Notes: generated by a model from the sequence alone, not told the origin. DNA of 64,000 nt from Simmondsia chinensis (GCA_018398585.1 JAGTTD010000007.1:8335320-8399319), one strand, 5' to 3'; shown: positions 53,347 to 64,000, numbered from the stretch's first letter. Numbers and translations are program-made.

Positions 53347-54616
53347 GTGGATGTTATTGATGATTTGGTTGACCAAACACTCGCCTCTGTCCTAGTTAGT
53401 GATTCCCTTGATCGAGCACTAGTATACTATTGTTCTAATGATGTTGAGATTGAAAATGATGTTAGAGAGATGAATGATTTGCTTGAGTTGAGGGCCCCCT
53501 CAGAGACTTGTCATTGGTTGTCAAAAATAGAAGCCTTACCTACGCTTTCGGATTCCCCTGCCTTGCCGTCCATAGTTTCACCACCCAAACTTGAACTTAA
53601 GTCGTTACCATCTACTCTTAAGTATGCTTTCTTAGGACCCGATGAGACTTTACCTGTGATTATCTCTTCTCAGTTGCCTGGGGAACACGAGGATGCATTG
53701 ATGATAGTACTTAGTGATCATAAGAGTGCCATTGGGTGGTCTGTTGCTGATTTGAAGGGTATAGACCCTTCCATTTGCATGCATATGATTTTTCTTAATG
53801 AGAGTGCTAGACCCACTAGAGAGATGCAAAGGAGATTAAACCTTAACATGAAGGAAGTGGTAAAGAAAGAGATTGTGAAATTGCTTGATGCGGGTATCAT
53901 TTACCCAATTTCTGATAATAGGTGGGTTAGCCCTATTCAGGTAGTCCCAAAGAAGTCGGGCATTACTGTGGTTCGGAGTAGTGATGAAGAGTTAGTGCCT
54001 ACTAGAGAGACCACCGGCTGGAAAGTGTGTATTAACTATAAGAAGCTTAACTTTGCCACTAGGAAGGACTATTTTCCTCTACAATTCATTGACCAGATTT
54101 TAGAGAGGCTAGCTGGTCATAGCTTTTACTGTTTTCTTGATGGATATTCAGGATAAAACTGGGTACCCAGAGGATCAGGAAAAAATGACTTTTACGTGCC
54201 CCTTTGGCACATTTACCTACCGTAGGATGCCATTTGGTTTATGTAATGCGCTCGCTACATTCTAGAGATGCATGATGTCTATCTTCTCTGGCATAGTAGA
54301 TAGATTTCTTGAGGTTTTCATGGATGATTTCTCTATTTTTGGACCTTCGTTTGATGAATGTTTGCATAATTTAAGGCTTGTGCTAAAAAGATGTGAAGAG
54401 ACCAATCTTGTTTTGAGTTGGGAGAAGAGTCACTTTATGGTTCAAGAGGGGATTGTATTGAGTCATAGAGTGTCCAAGAAGGGTATTGAAGTTGATAAGG
54501 CTAAGGTAGATCTGATTGCAAACTTACCCCCTCCCTCAAATGTGAAGCAAGTTAGATCCTTTCTAGGTCATATGCAGGTTTCTATAGGAGATTCATTAAG
54601 GACTTTGAGAAGTTAG
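53347..54616 (+). pseudogene. pol: Athila reverse transcriptase
   Basis: VKKEIVKLLDAGIIYPISDNRWVSP, VPKKSG, GWKVCINYKKLN and FIDQILERLAGHSFYCFLDGYSG (catalytic D) are in one frame (53347-54156). A shift and short loss follow, then FTCPFGTFTYRRMPFGLCNA in another frame, with a TAG at about 54262 where related elements have glutamine, then FMDDFSIFG (catalytic box intact) and FLGHMQ. The catalytic residues are present though the chain is broken. Confidence 0.92.
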
Positions 54617-55130
54617 CCAAACCATTGACTAGCTTGCTAGTTAAAGAAATATCATTTGAGTTTGATGAGTCTTGCTTAGAAGCTTTCCAAAAGCTTAGAT
54701 CATTACTTGTGTCGGCCCCTATTATGCAGCCACCTGATTATTCTCTCCTTTTGAAATTAGATGTGATGCTTCTGATTTTGCTATAGGTGCCGTCCTAGGT
54801 CAAAGAGTGAACAAAGTGCCTCATGTCATTTACTGTGCTAGTAAAACTCTTAATGATGCTCAACGCCATTACACCACCACTAAAAAGGAGTTGCTAGCTG
54901 TTGTGTTTGCTCTTGACGAGTTTCGTTCCTATCTTTTGAGGTCAAAAGTCATTATCTGTCCTGACCATGCTGCATTGAAATATTTGCTCTCAAAGAAAGA
55001 AATGAAACCTAGGCTCATTAGTTGGATTCTTCTACTTCAAGAGTTTAACATTGAGATTAGAGATAAGAAAGGTGCAGAGAATGTGGTAGTTGACCATCTC
55101 TCTAGGATTTTCTTTGAGCATCATGATCCA
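54617..55130 (+). pseudogene. pol: Athila RNase H
   Basis: FEFDESCLEAFQKLR, a degraded [14 protein letters not shown] (near 54770), then in one frame [38 protein letters not shown] (glutamate) and [15 protein letters not shown] (aspartate). The first aspartate block is in a different frame. After it comes the link to integrase (VVDHLSR). Confidence 0.9.
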
Positions 55131-56575
55131 TCTATTTCAATGCATGACTCTTTTCCCAATGAGCAACTTTTTGTTGTCTCCCATTCACGCGGCCCTTGGT
55201 TTGCAGATATTGTTAACTTTCTCGCCACGGGTACGATTCCATCTACTTGGTCTAAGCATGAAAAAGATAGGTTTTATTCTCAGGTAAAGTACTTTTATTG
55301 GGATGACCCTGACTTGTTTAAACATTATGCGGATCAGGTACTTCGTAGGTGTGTTCCAGAGTATGAATATCATAGCATTTTATCTTTTTGTCACTCATTT
55401 GCATGTGGAGGACACTTTGGGGGTCGTAGGACTGCTACAAAAGTCCTACAATGTGGTTTTTATTGGCCTACTCTGTTTAAGGATGCTCACGAGTTTTGTC
55501 TTGCATGTGAGCATTGTCAGCGCACATATGCATTGACACGTCAAGACATGATGCCTTTAAACCCCATTTTGATTGTGGAAATATTTGATGTTTGGTGTAT
55601 TGACTTCATGGGTCCGTTTCCCCCGTCCTTTGGGTTTGTTTACATACTCGTAGGGGTTGACTATGTGTCTAACTGGATTAAAGCTATACCTAATAGGACC
55701 AATGACCACAAGGTGGTCGTACAATTTGTCAGAGACCACATCTTTAGTTGTTTTGGTACCCTAGAGCACTCATTAGTGATGGTGGTAGTCACTTTATTCA
55801 CAGGTCATTTGAGGCACTTCTTAGGAAGTACTCGGTGCATCATAAGATTGCTGGCCCATACCACCCCAAAACTAGTGGTCAAGTAGAGCTTTCAAATCGT
55901 GAGATTAAGTCTATACTTGAGAAAACGGTTCATCCTAATAGGAAAGATTGGTCTCTTAGGTTGAATGATGCTCTTTGGGCTTACCGCACTGCCTATAAGA
56001 CTCCACTTGGTGTGACACCCTATAGGTTAGTCTTTGGTAAGGCGTGCCATTTACCGGTTGAGTTAGAACACCGTGCTTATTGGGCCACCAGGGCTTTGAA
56101 TTTTGACTTAAACCAAGCTAGATCTAACCAAAAACTTCAATTGTGTGAACTTGAGGAGTTGAGAAATGAAGCTTATGAGAATGCAAAGATTTATAAAGCT
56201 AAAACCAAGGCTTTTCATGATAAACATATTTTGAGGAAAACATTTGTTCCTGATCAAAAGGTTTGGCTTTTTAATTTTAAATTGCGTCTTTTTCCTTATA
56301 AGTTGAGGTCTAAGTGGGATGGTCCTTTTCTGGTTAAGCAGGTGTACCCCTCGGGTGCTATTGAGATATGCCACCCAAAAGATGGTCGTGCATTCACTGT
56401 AAATGGTCAAAGGCTTAAACCTATAGTTGAGTTGGATGGCATTGTTGATCGACAGGTTATTGAAGCCGTCTCTTTGGTGGACACCATAATTGGTACTTCA
56501 TCTTTGCTGGACTCATTGTGTCCGGCTGAAGGCGTAAAATTTAGCGCTCCTAGGAGGCAGCCTAGGTTTTGTTAA
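55131..56575 (+). pseudogene. pol: Athila integrase
   Basis: Zinc site: [18 protein letters not shown] and [10 protein letters not shown]. Core: [13 protein letters not shown] (first D), a frame change at about 55750, [11 protein letters not shown] (second D) and [14 protein letters not shown] (glutamate). Then WRTALKTPLG-like [36 protein letters not shown] and [10 protein letters not shown], the usual Athila C-terminus. Two frames, otherwise well kept. Confidence 0.93.
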
Positions 56576-57805
56576 TTCTTGTTTTTAGTTTAGTTTTTAA
56601 ATTAATTAGTTTCTTGGAGACTTATTTTCTCTCTTTTCAGGTTCATGTCCCAAGTTGAAGATGTCATATATAGATGTTCACGCCACCTTGTCAGGTTGTA
56701 TTGCTCTATCTCACCTATTTCTTGTGTTTTAATGATTTATGTTGTCGCATTGAGGACAATGCATGGTTTAGGTATGGAGGTGAGGCTCATTTGTATGTGT
56801 TCATTTTTTTGGTCAAATTTTTATAATTTTGAACATCTTTTGTGCATTTCGAGTGTGCATTATAACCGTTTAGCCAAGTTTTTCTTGATCGACGCGTATG
56901 TTAGGATGATAGTGAGATTAGCTGTCTTTTTTGTGCTCTTAATTCCATGAAATTAAATTATTCTACTTTATACTTGTTAGTGAGTATTGTCGATCAGTGT
57001 TGATATTAATAGGTTCTACTCATGCGGCTCACATATTCACTATGCATTGGACTTTCGTGTTGTGGAAAATCTGAAAATTTTGAGTAAACAACCCTATATA
57101 TCTTGAGTTTTGCAAGCCTGCCATATTGGCTTATCCTAATCCTTGCCTTTGATGTAATGAAAAGTACTGGTTGGTCAATGTCAATTGTAATATTGAAGTA
57201 AGTGTTATTAAAAAAAAAATTCCAAAAATGGATAGAAAATAAAGAGGAGACAAAAAAAAATGAAAAGAAAAAATAATAGAAGAAAAAAGGGGTTTCCTCC
57301 AAAAGAAAAAGGAAAAAGAAAAAGTGAAAATTAGTGTACCTTCATGATAAAAATGTCCTTCTTTTATCCTATACTGAGGTCAGAATGTTGTAAAATGGTA
57401 ACTCATATACCACTTAAAATTTCTCTATGTATAGGCATGTGTTTAGGTGATTCAATGGTGTAGGTGCACAAAACCTTTATATATTTGGTTGGAAGCGAGA
57501 ATATGAGGAGATTCTGTGACATGAAATCCTAATTACTTTCACTTATGCGCTTAAATTACTTGAGTAGTTCCTATTAGTTGATACAAGGTCAATAAAATTC
57601 TATGATGAGTTTTGAAGTTTAATCATCTAAATTTATGTAATTGGAGAATGCTCTAGATGATTTAATCTTGTCTTGAATCGTAATATAGGTGTTAATCTCG
57701 AAAAACTTGGTAAAGATTGGTATAGTTGGAGTAGTTGGTCACTTGAGTCGTTATGTCTATTCTATGTTTTGCTCGAGGACTAGCAAAGTTTAGGTGTGGG
57801 GATGT
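56576..57805 (+). other. Athila 3' non-coding region and polypurine tract
   Basis: About 1.2 kb. A 101-codon frame at 56645-56950 has no recognised domain. 57200-57330 is strongly purine-rich. No env-like ORF with clear transmembrane or signal sequence is seen, though some Athila elements carry one here. It ends with TTTAGGTGTGGGGATGT beside the right LTR, a good polypurine tract. Confidence 0.65.
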
Positions 57806-59279
57806 TGATGCGTCTCATATTTACGCATCTATTAATTGCTATTTAAATTTTTTTTTACCTGTTTAATTATAGTTATATATTCATTTTGGCAAATTTTATG
57901 TTTTATAGGTTTGAAGATTAAAGTACCGAGAATTGTCAAATTTGGTGCAAATAAGATAAATTCGATGCGTAAACAATTAAATCAAGCCAATCGAGATTAG
58001 GGACAAGAACATATAGGCCCAAACTTGTATCGGGCCCATCACGCAGGCCCATCATCTCCAAGCCAACCAGCTTCGGTCCAGCCCTGTTCATCACCCTCAA
58101 GCCCACCGACACCAGCAGCCCAGCTCTGCGTTTTGGCCCAGCCCAACCTCACTGTCATCCTCCAGCCCATCTTCCCAGCCCAACCGACCCCAGCCCAGCA
58201 TCAGTGTCCTCTTCACAGGCCCAGCTTCATCCGCGTCTGGCCCATCGTTATCTCACTCCAGTACAGCCCAATAGCCACCGACACCTCAAGCCCGTCATCG
58301 TCAGCCCAGACCGTAGGGTTTTGAGGAGCAATAGCAGCAGCACAATGGAGAGTATTTAAATTCATCAAGGGTTCTGTATTTTGGTTGTTCTAGACAGCAC
58401 CGCCTCTTGCTCTTTCTCAAATTTCTCTGTCTTTCTTTGTTTATTAGTTTAGTTTTTCGTTAAATTGGAAGGGGAGCAAAATTAGCGTGAAAACCGACAT
58501 GAGTTCATTCATCTCCTCCTTCACCGGTTCATCCTTGATGGAGAGCTAACTTACCCTCTGGGTTTAGATGAAGCCTTAGCCTTTACTTTTGTTTACTTTT
58601 AATTCGGGTTAATTTGATTGTTTACATGAATTACTTGGTTGAGATAAATACTTTGAAGTATTATATTTTTATCGTTTATTCAATTGATATGATTATTGAG
58701 TTTGTAACCTTTTATCGGTGATGTTGATATTATAAATTAATTCTTTGTGCTTGTAGCCTTAGGATTAATTAATCAAGCAATAGTATTAATCAACTTGTTA
58801 ATTAAAGCCTATCGTCGCTATGCTTTAGTTAGATGGGGCCAATACGTAATAATTAACAATACATTAGGTAAAACCTGTTTTCCTTATGATTTAGTTAGAT
58901 AGGGTCAATACGCGATACTAATAACATTATCATAGTAGGTTGAAGCTTGTACCCTAATCCACTACCCATTGTGACAATCAATAATCCCAAGTTAAAAGTT
59001 AACGCAAAAATAATTGGTTAATGATGAATTCGAAACCCTAGGTTCCAATTTAATACACTTTTCAGCATAGAAGTAGATTGCCTTAGTTTAATTTTCGTTT
59101 CTTTAGATTAATTAACACAAAAATCTCTCAGTTTTATTTAAATTAATTTAGATCATAGAATAATTTCACGCACTCTTAGTCCCTGTGGCTCGACACCCTC
59201 TTGCTCTATACTATAATTTAGGTGTGTTTAGTAGACAGGGTTAAATATTAAATTTTGATAGACGTAAAAAAATACATTA
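57806..59279 (+). repeat. Athila right LTR
   Basis: 1474 bp matching the left LTR. It ends CATTA where the left ends CATCA. GTAAC follows directly. Confidence 0.95.
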
Positions 59280-59284
59280 GTAAC

Positions 59285-59388
59285 AACCTGAAAGAGGAAG
59301 GCTGCATACATCCACCCCCCCCCCCCCCCTCCCCCGATGCTGCTTAGGCGGAAGCCCTTGGGGCACTGGGAATGTCGCTTTACTATAA
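59285..59388 (+). mobile_element. 5S-headed SINE, copy 2, right part
   Basis: Continues the tail interrupted at 49247: AACCTGAAAGAGGAAGGCTGCATACATCCACCC aligned with copy 1 CCCTGAAGGGGTAAGACTGTATGCATTCACCC, a C-run (about 59311-59335), then CTTAGGCGGAAGCCCTTGGGGCACTGGG, close to the end of Au-type SINEs. ATGCCTGTAG follows. Confidence 0.82.
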
Positions 59389-59413
59389 ATGCCTGTAGGT
59401 TTAAACTCCTAGT

Positions 59414-59954
59414 TAGGGGGTGGCAAAATTTGACACGACACAAACAAGACACGGAGATTGTGGGTTTGGGTAGTGGATTTCGAAGCCAGGTTAAATTTGG
59501 GTCAATCCATTTAACTCGTTTAGGTAATTGGGTTAAATTCGGGTTTGACCCATGTAACTCATTTTTAACATTATTTAGTTATATTAGGCTTTTGAGTTGC
59601 ATACTACTGTTATATATATTTTTGGGAGTTAAGATAATTTGAACTATATTTAATAATATTAATTTGATAGTTTATTCAACATTTATAAATACAAGTATTA
59701 TTTATTACCAGTATCAACTATGAAATGCATTATTAACATGTTTGTAGTTTAAAAACTAACATTTAATTAAAAAATTCACCAAGATAATTAAATGGATAAC
59801 CCACCAGCTACCCATTTAATAATTAGGTTCGGTAAGGGTTAAGAGTACCTCTTCTATTTAATAAACAAGTTGGGTTCGGGTTGACCCCATTTCTATGACC
59901 CCTCGCATAACACAAACATGAATACAATACGACATAACACATTTTCCACCCTTA
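59414..59954. mobile_element. hAT-like MITE (541 bp)
   Basis: Exact 8-bp duplication CTCCTAGT (59406-59413, 59955-59962). The ends TAGGGGGTGGCAAAA and, reversed, TAAGGGTGGAAAAT are typical hAT inverted repeats. The inside has GGGTTNGGGTT-like phrases in both orientations and is AT-rich. No transposase. Confidence 0.85.
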
Positions 59955-60094
59955 CTCCTAGTAAAATAGTAGTTGGTTTTTTTTTCTTTTTTTTTTTAAT
60001 TTAATAAGAGAACGAATAAGTACAGTTTTATTAGTTCCAATTTCTTTATTTTTCATGTTAAAAAGTTTTGAATCGAACACTGGGAGTGGAGGTG

Positions 60095-60160
60095 ATAAGA
60101 TTTGAATCCAAAACTCTTTACTTGGAAAGTCGGGATAAAAACCACTGGACCACCACCATT
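60095..60160 (-). repeat. tRNA-like SINE head remnant
   Basis: On the minus strand: A box TGGTCCAGTGGT (60141-60152) and B box GGATTCAAATC (60099-60109) at tRNA spacing. Arms do not form a clean cloverleaf, so a SINE fragment is likelier than a tRNA gene. Confidence 0.55.
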
Positions 60161-60253
60161 AATTTAAAGCCAATTTGTGTATAAAGTCATTCCATTGTCA
60201 AACATAGCATTATTAATTACTTTTCTTTAAACTAATAATAACTATTTATATTT

Positions 60254-61341
60254 AGGGTAAAATATGGAAAGATCCCCTTCACTCTACAATTAAACACAAC
60301 ACATTTCCTAAATTTTAAATTTCATAAAATAGTCATATGAACTTTAAGATTAAATATAACATACCCCCTGCACTTTAATTTCATAACGTAGCCCCCTGAA
60401 CTTTGTTCTTATACACAACACATCCCTTAAACTTTGCAATTAAATACAATACACGCTCTATACTTTTAATTTCAAAAAATATCCCTTAAACTTTGTTATT
60501 ATACACAACTTACTCCCTAGCTTTATTACTAAATGAAACCCATCCCTTAGACAATAACAAATTTCAAATTAAAAAAATTTACGAAATGAAAGAATTTAAA
60601 ACAAATTAAGAAAAAAATGGAAATTTTTGAACAAATATAATAATAATTTTTTAACTTTGAAAAAAAAATATTAATAAATTTTAAATTAAAAAATGTATCA
60701 AATAAAAAATAATGGATTTTAATCTTTTATGCAAAAGATATAGATTTTATACTTTTAGGCTAAAAATTGGAGTTTTATATTTTTAAACAAAAGATAAGAA
60801 GATTTTTTAAAATTCATATAACATAATTTTATAATTAATTATAGTAATAATATTATAAACTTAGAAGATAATAAAATATTTTTTAAAATTTCCATAAAAA
60901 TACTATAAGATCAAATATAATAATTTTTTAAAAATATAAATTTTAAAATTAGATTAATAAATTTAAAATTAAAAAATTATGAAATGAAATATTTGTTAAT
61001 AAATTGTGAAAAAAATTTCAAATATTAAAAAACTAAAGTTAAAAATATTATTATATTTTTCAAACTTTTCCAAAAATTATTTTCTCATAATTTATTTCAA
61101 ATTTTTTTAATTTTTTTAATTTCAAATTTATTAATGTCTAGGAGGTTTTATGTTTAGTAACAAAGTTGGTGGTAAGTTGTATGCAATAATAAAGTTCAAG
61201 GACTTAATTAAAAGTGCAAAGAGTGTATTGTATTTAATTGTAAAGTTTATGGGGCTATTCTATAAAATTGAAACTATACAGGGTTTATTATTTTTAATTG
61301 TAAAGTTTAGGTGTGAAAGAAGTATTTTGGGGACATACTGA
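60254..61341. mobile_element. Long inverted-repeat element with iterated arms (about 1.09 kb)
   Basis: The left arm (60254-60550) repeats a unit of the type CCTGAACTTTGNNATTAAATACAA at about 50-60 bp spacing. The right arm (61130-61341) carries its reverse complement (TTGTATTTAATTGTAAAGTTNANG). The middle is extremely AT-rich. It resembles a Mutator-type MITE; exact ends and target duplication are uncertain. No transposase. Confidence 0.6.
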
Positions 61342-61509
61342 ACTGGGTTGTTAAGATTGTATTATATAGTGTAGAATACATGAGAATATTACAGGAATAT
61401 GCCTAGAGAATATTCCAACAAATCTATCATGATCATAATTGTATCTATCATAATCGTAATGAAATGTATTATATTAATACGTCGCCCAATCTAAACGGGA
61501 GGTACCGAC

Positions 61510-62110
61510 ATGAAGATTGGCTTTGTGGTAGTGGAAGTGGTCAGTGGACAATCCTTTGGTAAATATACTAGCCATCTATTTGGTAGTAAGAGTGAAACGA
61601 ACCTCGACGGCACCCTTAGCTATTTTCTCTCGAACGTAGTGAAAATCAACATCGACATGTTTACTATGATCGTTGGAAATGGGATTGGAAACCAAGTAAG
61701 TAGCAGAGACATTATCATAGTAAATGAGAACTGGCCCAGAATGTCGAAGGCCAAGGTCAAGCATAAGATACCTAATCCAATCACATTCGTCAACTACTCA
61801 AGCGACAAAGTAGTATTCAAATTCAGTGGTGGACTTGGTTGCAGTATGCTTCTTCTTTGCCCGCCAAGAGATGAGATTAGGACCAAGGAAGAGAGCGAAG
61901 GATGTGGTGGAATGTTAGGACACCCACCCCAGTCAGCATCTACAAAGTGATGATGGTCAAGCAAGAACTAGAGTGATGGTGAGGCCGTAGTCAGAGTGTG
62001 CTTTAGGTACTGGAGAATGCGATTCACTATCAACCAATGAGAGGTCCTGGGGGCATGCATAAACTTAGATACACTGTTAACAGCATAACATATTTCAAGA
62101 CGAGTCATGG
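61510..62110 (-). pseudogene. pol: Copia-D RNase H
   Basis: In pieces: LRYLK-like and ADWGGC-like residues near 61900-62030, LISWRAKKK-like near 61850, then LDLGLRHSGPVLIYYDNVSATYLVSNPISNDHSKHVDVDFHYVRE (61576-61764), with the last aspartate block as YDNVSATYL. Stops and shifts throughout. Confidence 0.85.
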
Positions 62111-62117
62111 TTAAATA

Positions 62118-62753
62118 CTAAAGAGCAGATATCGTACTTCTGTACTTAGTAGAATCTGCAAGGAGATTCCCCTCAGTTAATGATAGCTGAGCTCGGGCCG
62201 AAAGTGGTGTCTGAATAGGTTTAGCATCAAGCATGTTATGGTTGGTTAGCAAGTTGAGTATGTACTTGTGTTGAGGTAGAAATAGACCATCACAAGTGCG
62301 TTTGGCTTCGATGCCAAGAAAATAATGTAATGAGCCAAGATCTTTCTTGGCAAATTGTGTGGACAATGTGTCAATAAAGTGATGCAAGAGAGGAGAGTGA
62401 GAGCCTGTAAGAATGATGCCGGCAACGTAAAGTAAAAGACAGACTAGGCTAGTAGGTGATCGGTGTATGAACAAGGAAGGATCAGCCTTACTACAATGGG
62501 AACCAAGACCATAGAGAAATGAATTAAACCTATGAAACCAAGCTTGAGGAGTCTGTTTGAGTCCATACATAGCCTTGCGAAGATGACACACATGATTAGG
62601 ATTTTTTGGATGTATGAACCCTTAAGGCTGTTTCATATTGACTTCTTCAGTGAGGTGTCCATGTAAAAAAGTATTTTTGACATCAAGTTGGTGAATAGAC
62701 CACGAGTTCGTGATAGCTAGGGCCAAAATGAATCATATAGTGGTGGGTTTAAC
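62118..62753 (-). pseudogene. pol: Copia-D reverse transcriptase, main part
   Basis: [24 protein letters not shown] near 62640-62700, HLRKAMYGLKQTPQAWFHRF, SKADPSLFIH, then LLLYVAGIILTG (catalytic YVDD changed to YVAG), DLGSLHYFLGIEAKRT, LDAKPIQTPLS. Both catalytic aspartates of the box are gone. A TAA interrupts near 62623. Confidence 0.9.
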
Positions 62754-63678
62754 CAAGGTTGTCAAAATCGAGATTCTATGTAGGATCGGTGGGGGGTTCT
62801 CAGGATTGGGATCGTAGAATTGGATCGAGAATAGTAAGATTCTACTTTATGTGTAAAACAATAACTTGTATCCACTAAAATCGCATTATAACCCTCAAAT
62901 ATATAATAAAGAACATCAAAAAGTGCAAAAAAATTAGTTTCATAATACATTAGAAACCCATAAGTACGAAATTGTTAGAGGTACATCATACAAACATACA
63001 CTCAAACTAGCAACACTACAAAACTAATATCTGAAATCAAGTAATCAACAATTCAACACAAATTTTCAAATGGGTATTTAGATAAACGAAGCAAAATGTT
63101 TTTTTTAAAAAAAAAAATAGAAATTAAACAAAGCAAAATAAAACCAAGCTTAAAACAAACAAAATGAAAATCAAAACAATTACCCAAGTAACTCAATAAT
63201 ATACTAGAAGAATAAGAAATTAAATAAAAATTAGGGATATACCAAAAAAGAAAATGAGTTATGGTTATGTGTGGCCCGTTGGTCGATGTTGGAACTTGGC
63301 TGGTGGCTGGGGCAGTTGATCGGTGTCGTGGCTGTTTAGGGGGCTGCCCGTAAAGAGCGTGGAGTTAGGTTAAGGGGAAAGGGGAGGGGAGGGGAGGGGA
63401 GGGAAGGGAACCACGAGATTTGAGAGAAAAAGGGCGACTAAGGAGAGAGAGGGGGAGGGTGTTTAAAAAAGGTAAATTTAAAAATGTTTTGCTTTTCTTT
63501 TTTTTTTTAATTTCACTCAATAGGATCGGTTAGAATCGGCGATCCTATCTATTCTACACCAATCATATGTGATTTTTTTGCGATTCTACTTTCTTACGAG
63601 TTTTTACACGATCCGAATCGGTTGGGAAAAAGTGGGATCTTACGATCCTACGATCCGACTTGCGATTTTGATAACCAT
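62754..63678. mobile_element. Mutator-type MITE (925 bp) in Copia-D
   Basis: Exact 9-bp duplication GGGTTTAAC (62745-62753, 63679-63687). Ends: left CAAGGTTGTCAAAATCG, right reversed ATGGTTATCAAAATCG. Further inside, GATCGGnnGATTCTAnnnGATC-like phrases occur in opposing orientation. It contains a G-rich tract (63373-63411). No open frame for a transposase. Confidence 0.88.
63373..63411 (+). promoter_or_regulatory. G-run tract with quadruplex potential
   Basis: Seven runs of three or four G separated by one to three A, satisfying the common four-G-run pattern several times over. Whether it folds or has a role is unknown; a polypurine microsatellite inside a MITE is the plain alternative. Confidence 0.6.
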
Positions 63679-63712
63679 GGGTTTAACAACAAGATTGAAT
63701 GTTTCAAAATAA

Positions 63713-64000
63713 TCAAGGCCCCTCATTTTGATGAAAACCTTGAGCTACTGACCCAGCTTTGAAGCGCTCAACAGAACTATCAGCTTTATATTTGGCTTTG
63801 TACTTCCAAGTACTACCAACCACATTTTTGTTAGGGAAGGGAGGGACAAGGTCCCAAGTTTGGTTTTGTATGAGGGCATTGAATTCCTTGGCCATCGCTT
63901 CTTGCCATTTCGGTTCTTCATAGCATGTGAATAACATGTAGGTTCCTGAACAATTGTGATGGAAGAAAGGGAGAGGACGTGTTTGGACTTATGGATTCCA
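63713..64000 (-). pseudogene. pol: Copia-D RT N-terminal region
   Basis: EEPKWQEAMAKEFNALIQNQTWDLVP, VVGSTWKYKAKYKADSSVERFKAGSVAQGF: the copia RT fingers (usually [26 protein letters not shown]). It continues as DYFETFNLVVKP up to the MITE duplication. Upstream residues to 64000 look like the integrase-RT linker. Confidence 0.88.

Larger units (their letters stand above)
49248..59279 (+). mobile_element. Complete Athila-type Ty3/gypsy element (10,032 bp)
   Basis: LTRs of 1470 and 1474 bp (49248-50717, 57806-59279) begin TGATG and end CATCA or mutated CATTA. The target duplication GTAAC is exact (49243-49247, 59280-59284). Internal order: primer site TGGCACTGTTGCC (Athila/tRNA-Asp type), gag, protease, RT, RNase H, integrase, then ~1.2 kb with no clear env-like frame. 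It has several stops and frameshifts. It inserted into a 5S-headed SINE. Confidence 0.95.
61345..64000 (-). mobile_element. Ty1/copia remnant (Copia-D), split by a MITE and running off the right edge
   Basis: Minus-strand RT N-terminus (63713-63937), then across the 925-bp MITE the rest of RT (62118-62740) and RNase H (61510-62110). Protein continuity holds across the MITE duplication. gag, protease and integrase would lie right of the window. Around 61345-61490 the sequence (GGAATATTCTCTAGG, AGAATATTACAGGAATAT) resembles the start of a copia LTR, but its ends are not clear. Confidence 0.87.

Noticed and set aside
57006..57302. 98-codon minus-strand frame with a Phe-rich start as an env or membrane protein
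   Set aside because: Antisense of the purine-rich stretch before the Athila 3' LTR; Phe and Ser runs follow from composition.
1..64000. CRISPR arrays, operons, bacterial features
   Set aside because: None present; the content is plant retroelements and MITEs.

Overview
The window reads as flowering-plant nuclear DNA, almost certainly from a repeat-rich, gene-poor (for example pericentromeric) region. The evidence is the set of families, all plant-type: Athila and chromovirus Ty3/gypsy elements, several Ty1/copia elements, L1-type LINEs with a C-terminal RNase H, and hAT and Mutator-like MITEs. I found no intact host gene. The base composition is AT-rich, with GC-richer pockets inside elements. 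I cannot name the species; nothing looks grass-specific.

Layout, left to right. (1) 1-4216, minus: Ty3/gypsy element (Gypsy-1) entering from the left edge; its gag-pol is one reading frame broken by nonsense codons, and its 5' LTR (3799-4216) interrupts a LINE. (2) 4217-8964, minus: L1-type LINE (LINE-1) with about 156-bp tandem monomers at its 5' end; it abuts (3) a copia element (Copia-A, 8965-14893, plus) whose left LTR lacks its first ~330 bp. (4) 15424-21305, minus: Tnt1-like Copia-B, with a 523-bp tandem duplication at its 3' LTR and a 221-bp SINE with a 5S rRNA head inside gag. (5) 21717-24587, plus: short young Copia-C, lacking gag, protease and integrase but keeping a long open RT-RNase H frame. 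(6) 25085-34000: decayed LINE and copia pieces in two diverged tandem copies, interrupted by a hAT-like element, MITEs, two Mutator-type MITEs and a 241-bp-period repeat. (7) 34006-36002: a lone 2-kb LTR. (8) 38332-43473, plus: Chromovirus-1, with most of its RT deleted. (9) 44352-44836: Harbinger-like MITE. (10) 45885-48404, minus: Chromovirus-2, a deletion derivative with gag, protease and a chromodomain remnant. (11) 49083-59388: a second 5S-headed SINE split by a complete 10-kb Athila element (49248-59279). (12) 59414-64000: hAT MITE, tRNA-like segment, long inverted-repeat element, and a minus-strand Copia-D split by a 925-bp Mutator-type MITE.

The elements interact by nesting rather than as pathways. 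Target-site duplications can be read for Athila (GTAAC), Copia-C (AATTC), Chromovirus-2 (CCAAT), SINE copy 1 (10 bp), two Mutator-type MITEs (9 bp) and a hAT MITE (8 bp), so relative insertion order is recoverable. The strongest candidate for something under-described is the SINE family with a 5S rRNA-derived head and an Au-like tail, present twice.
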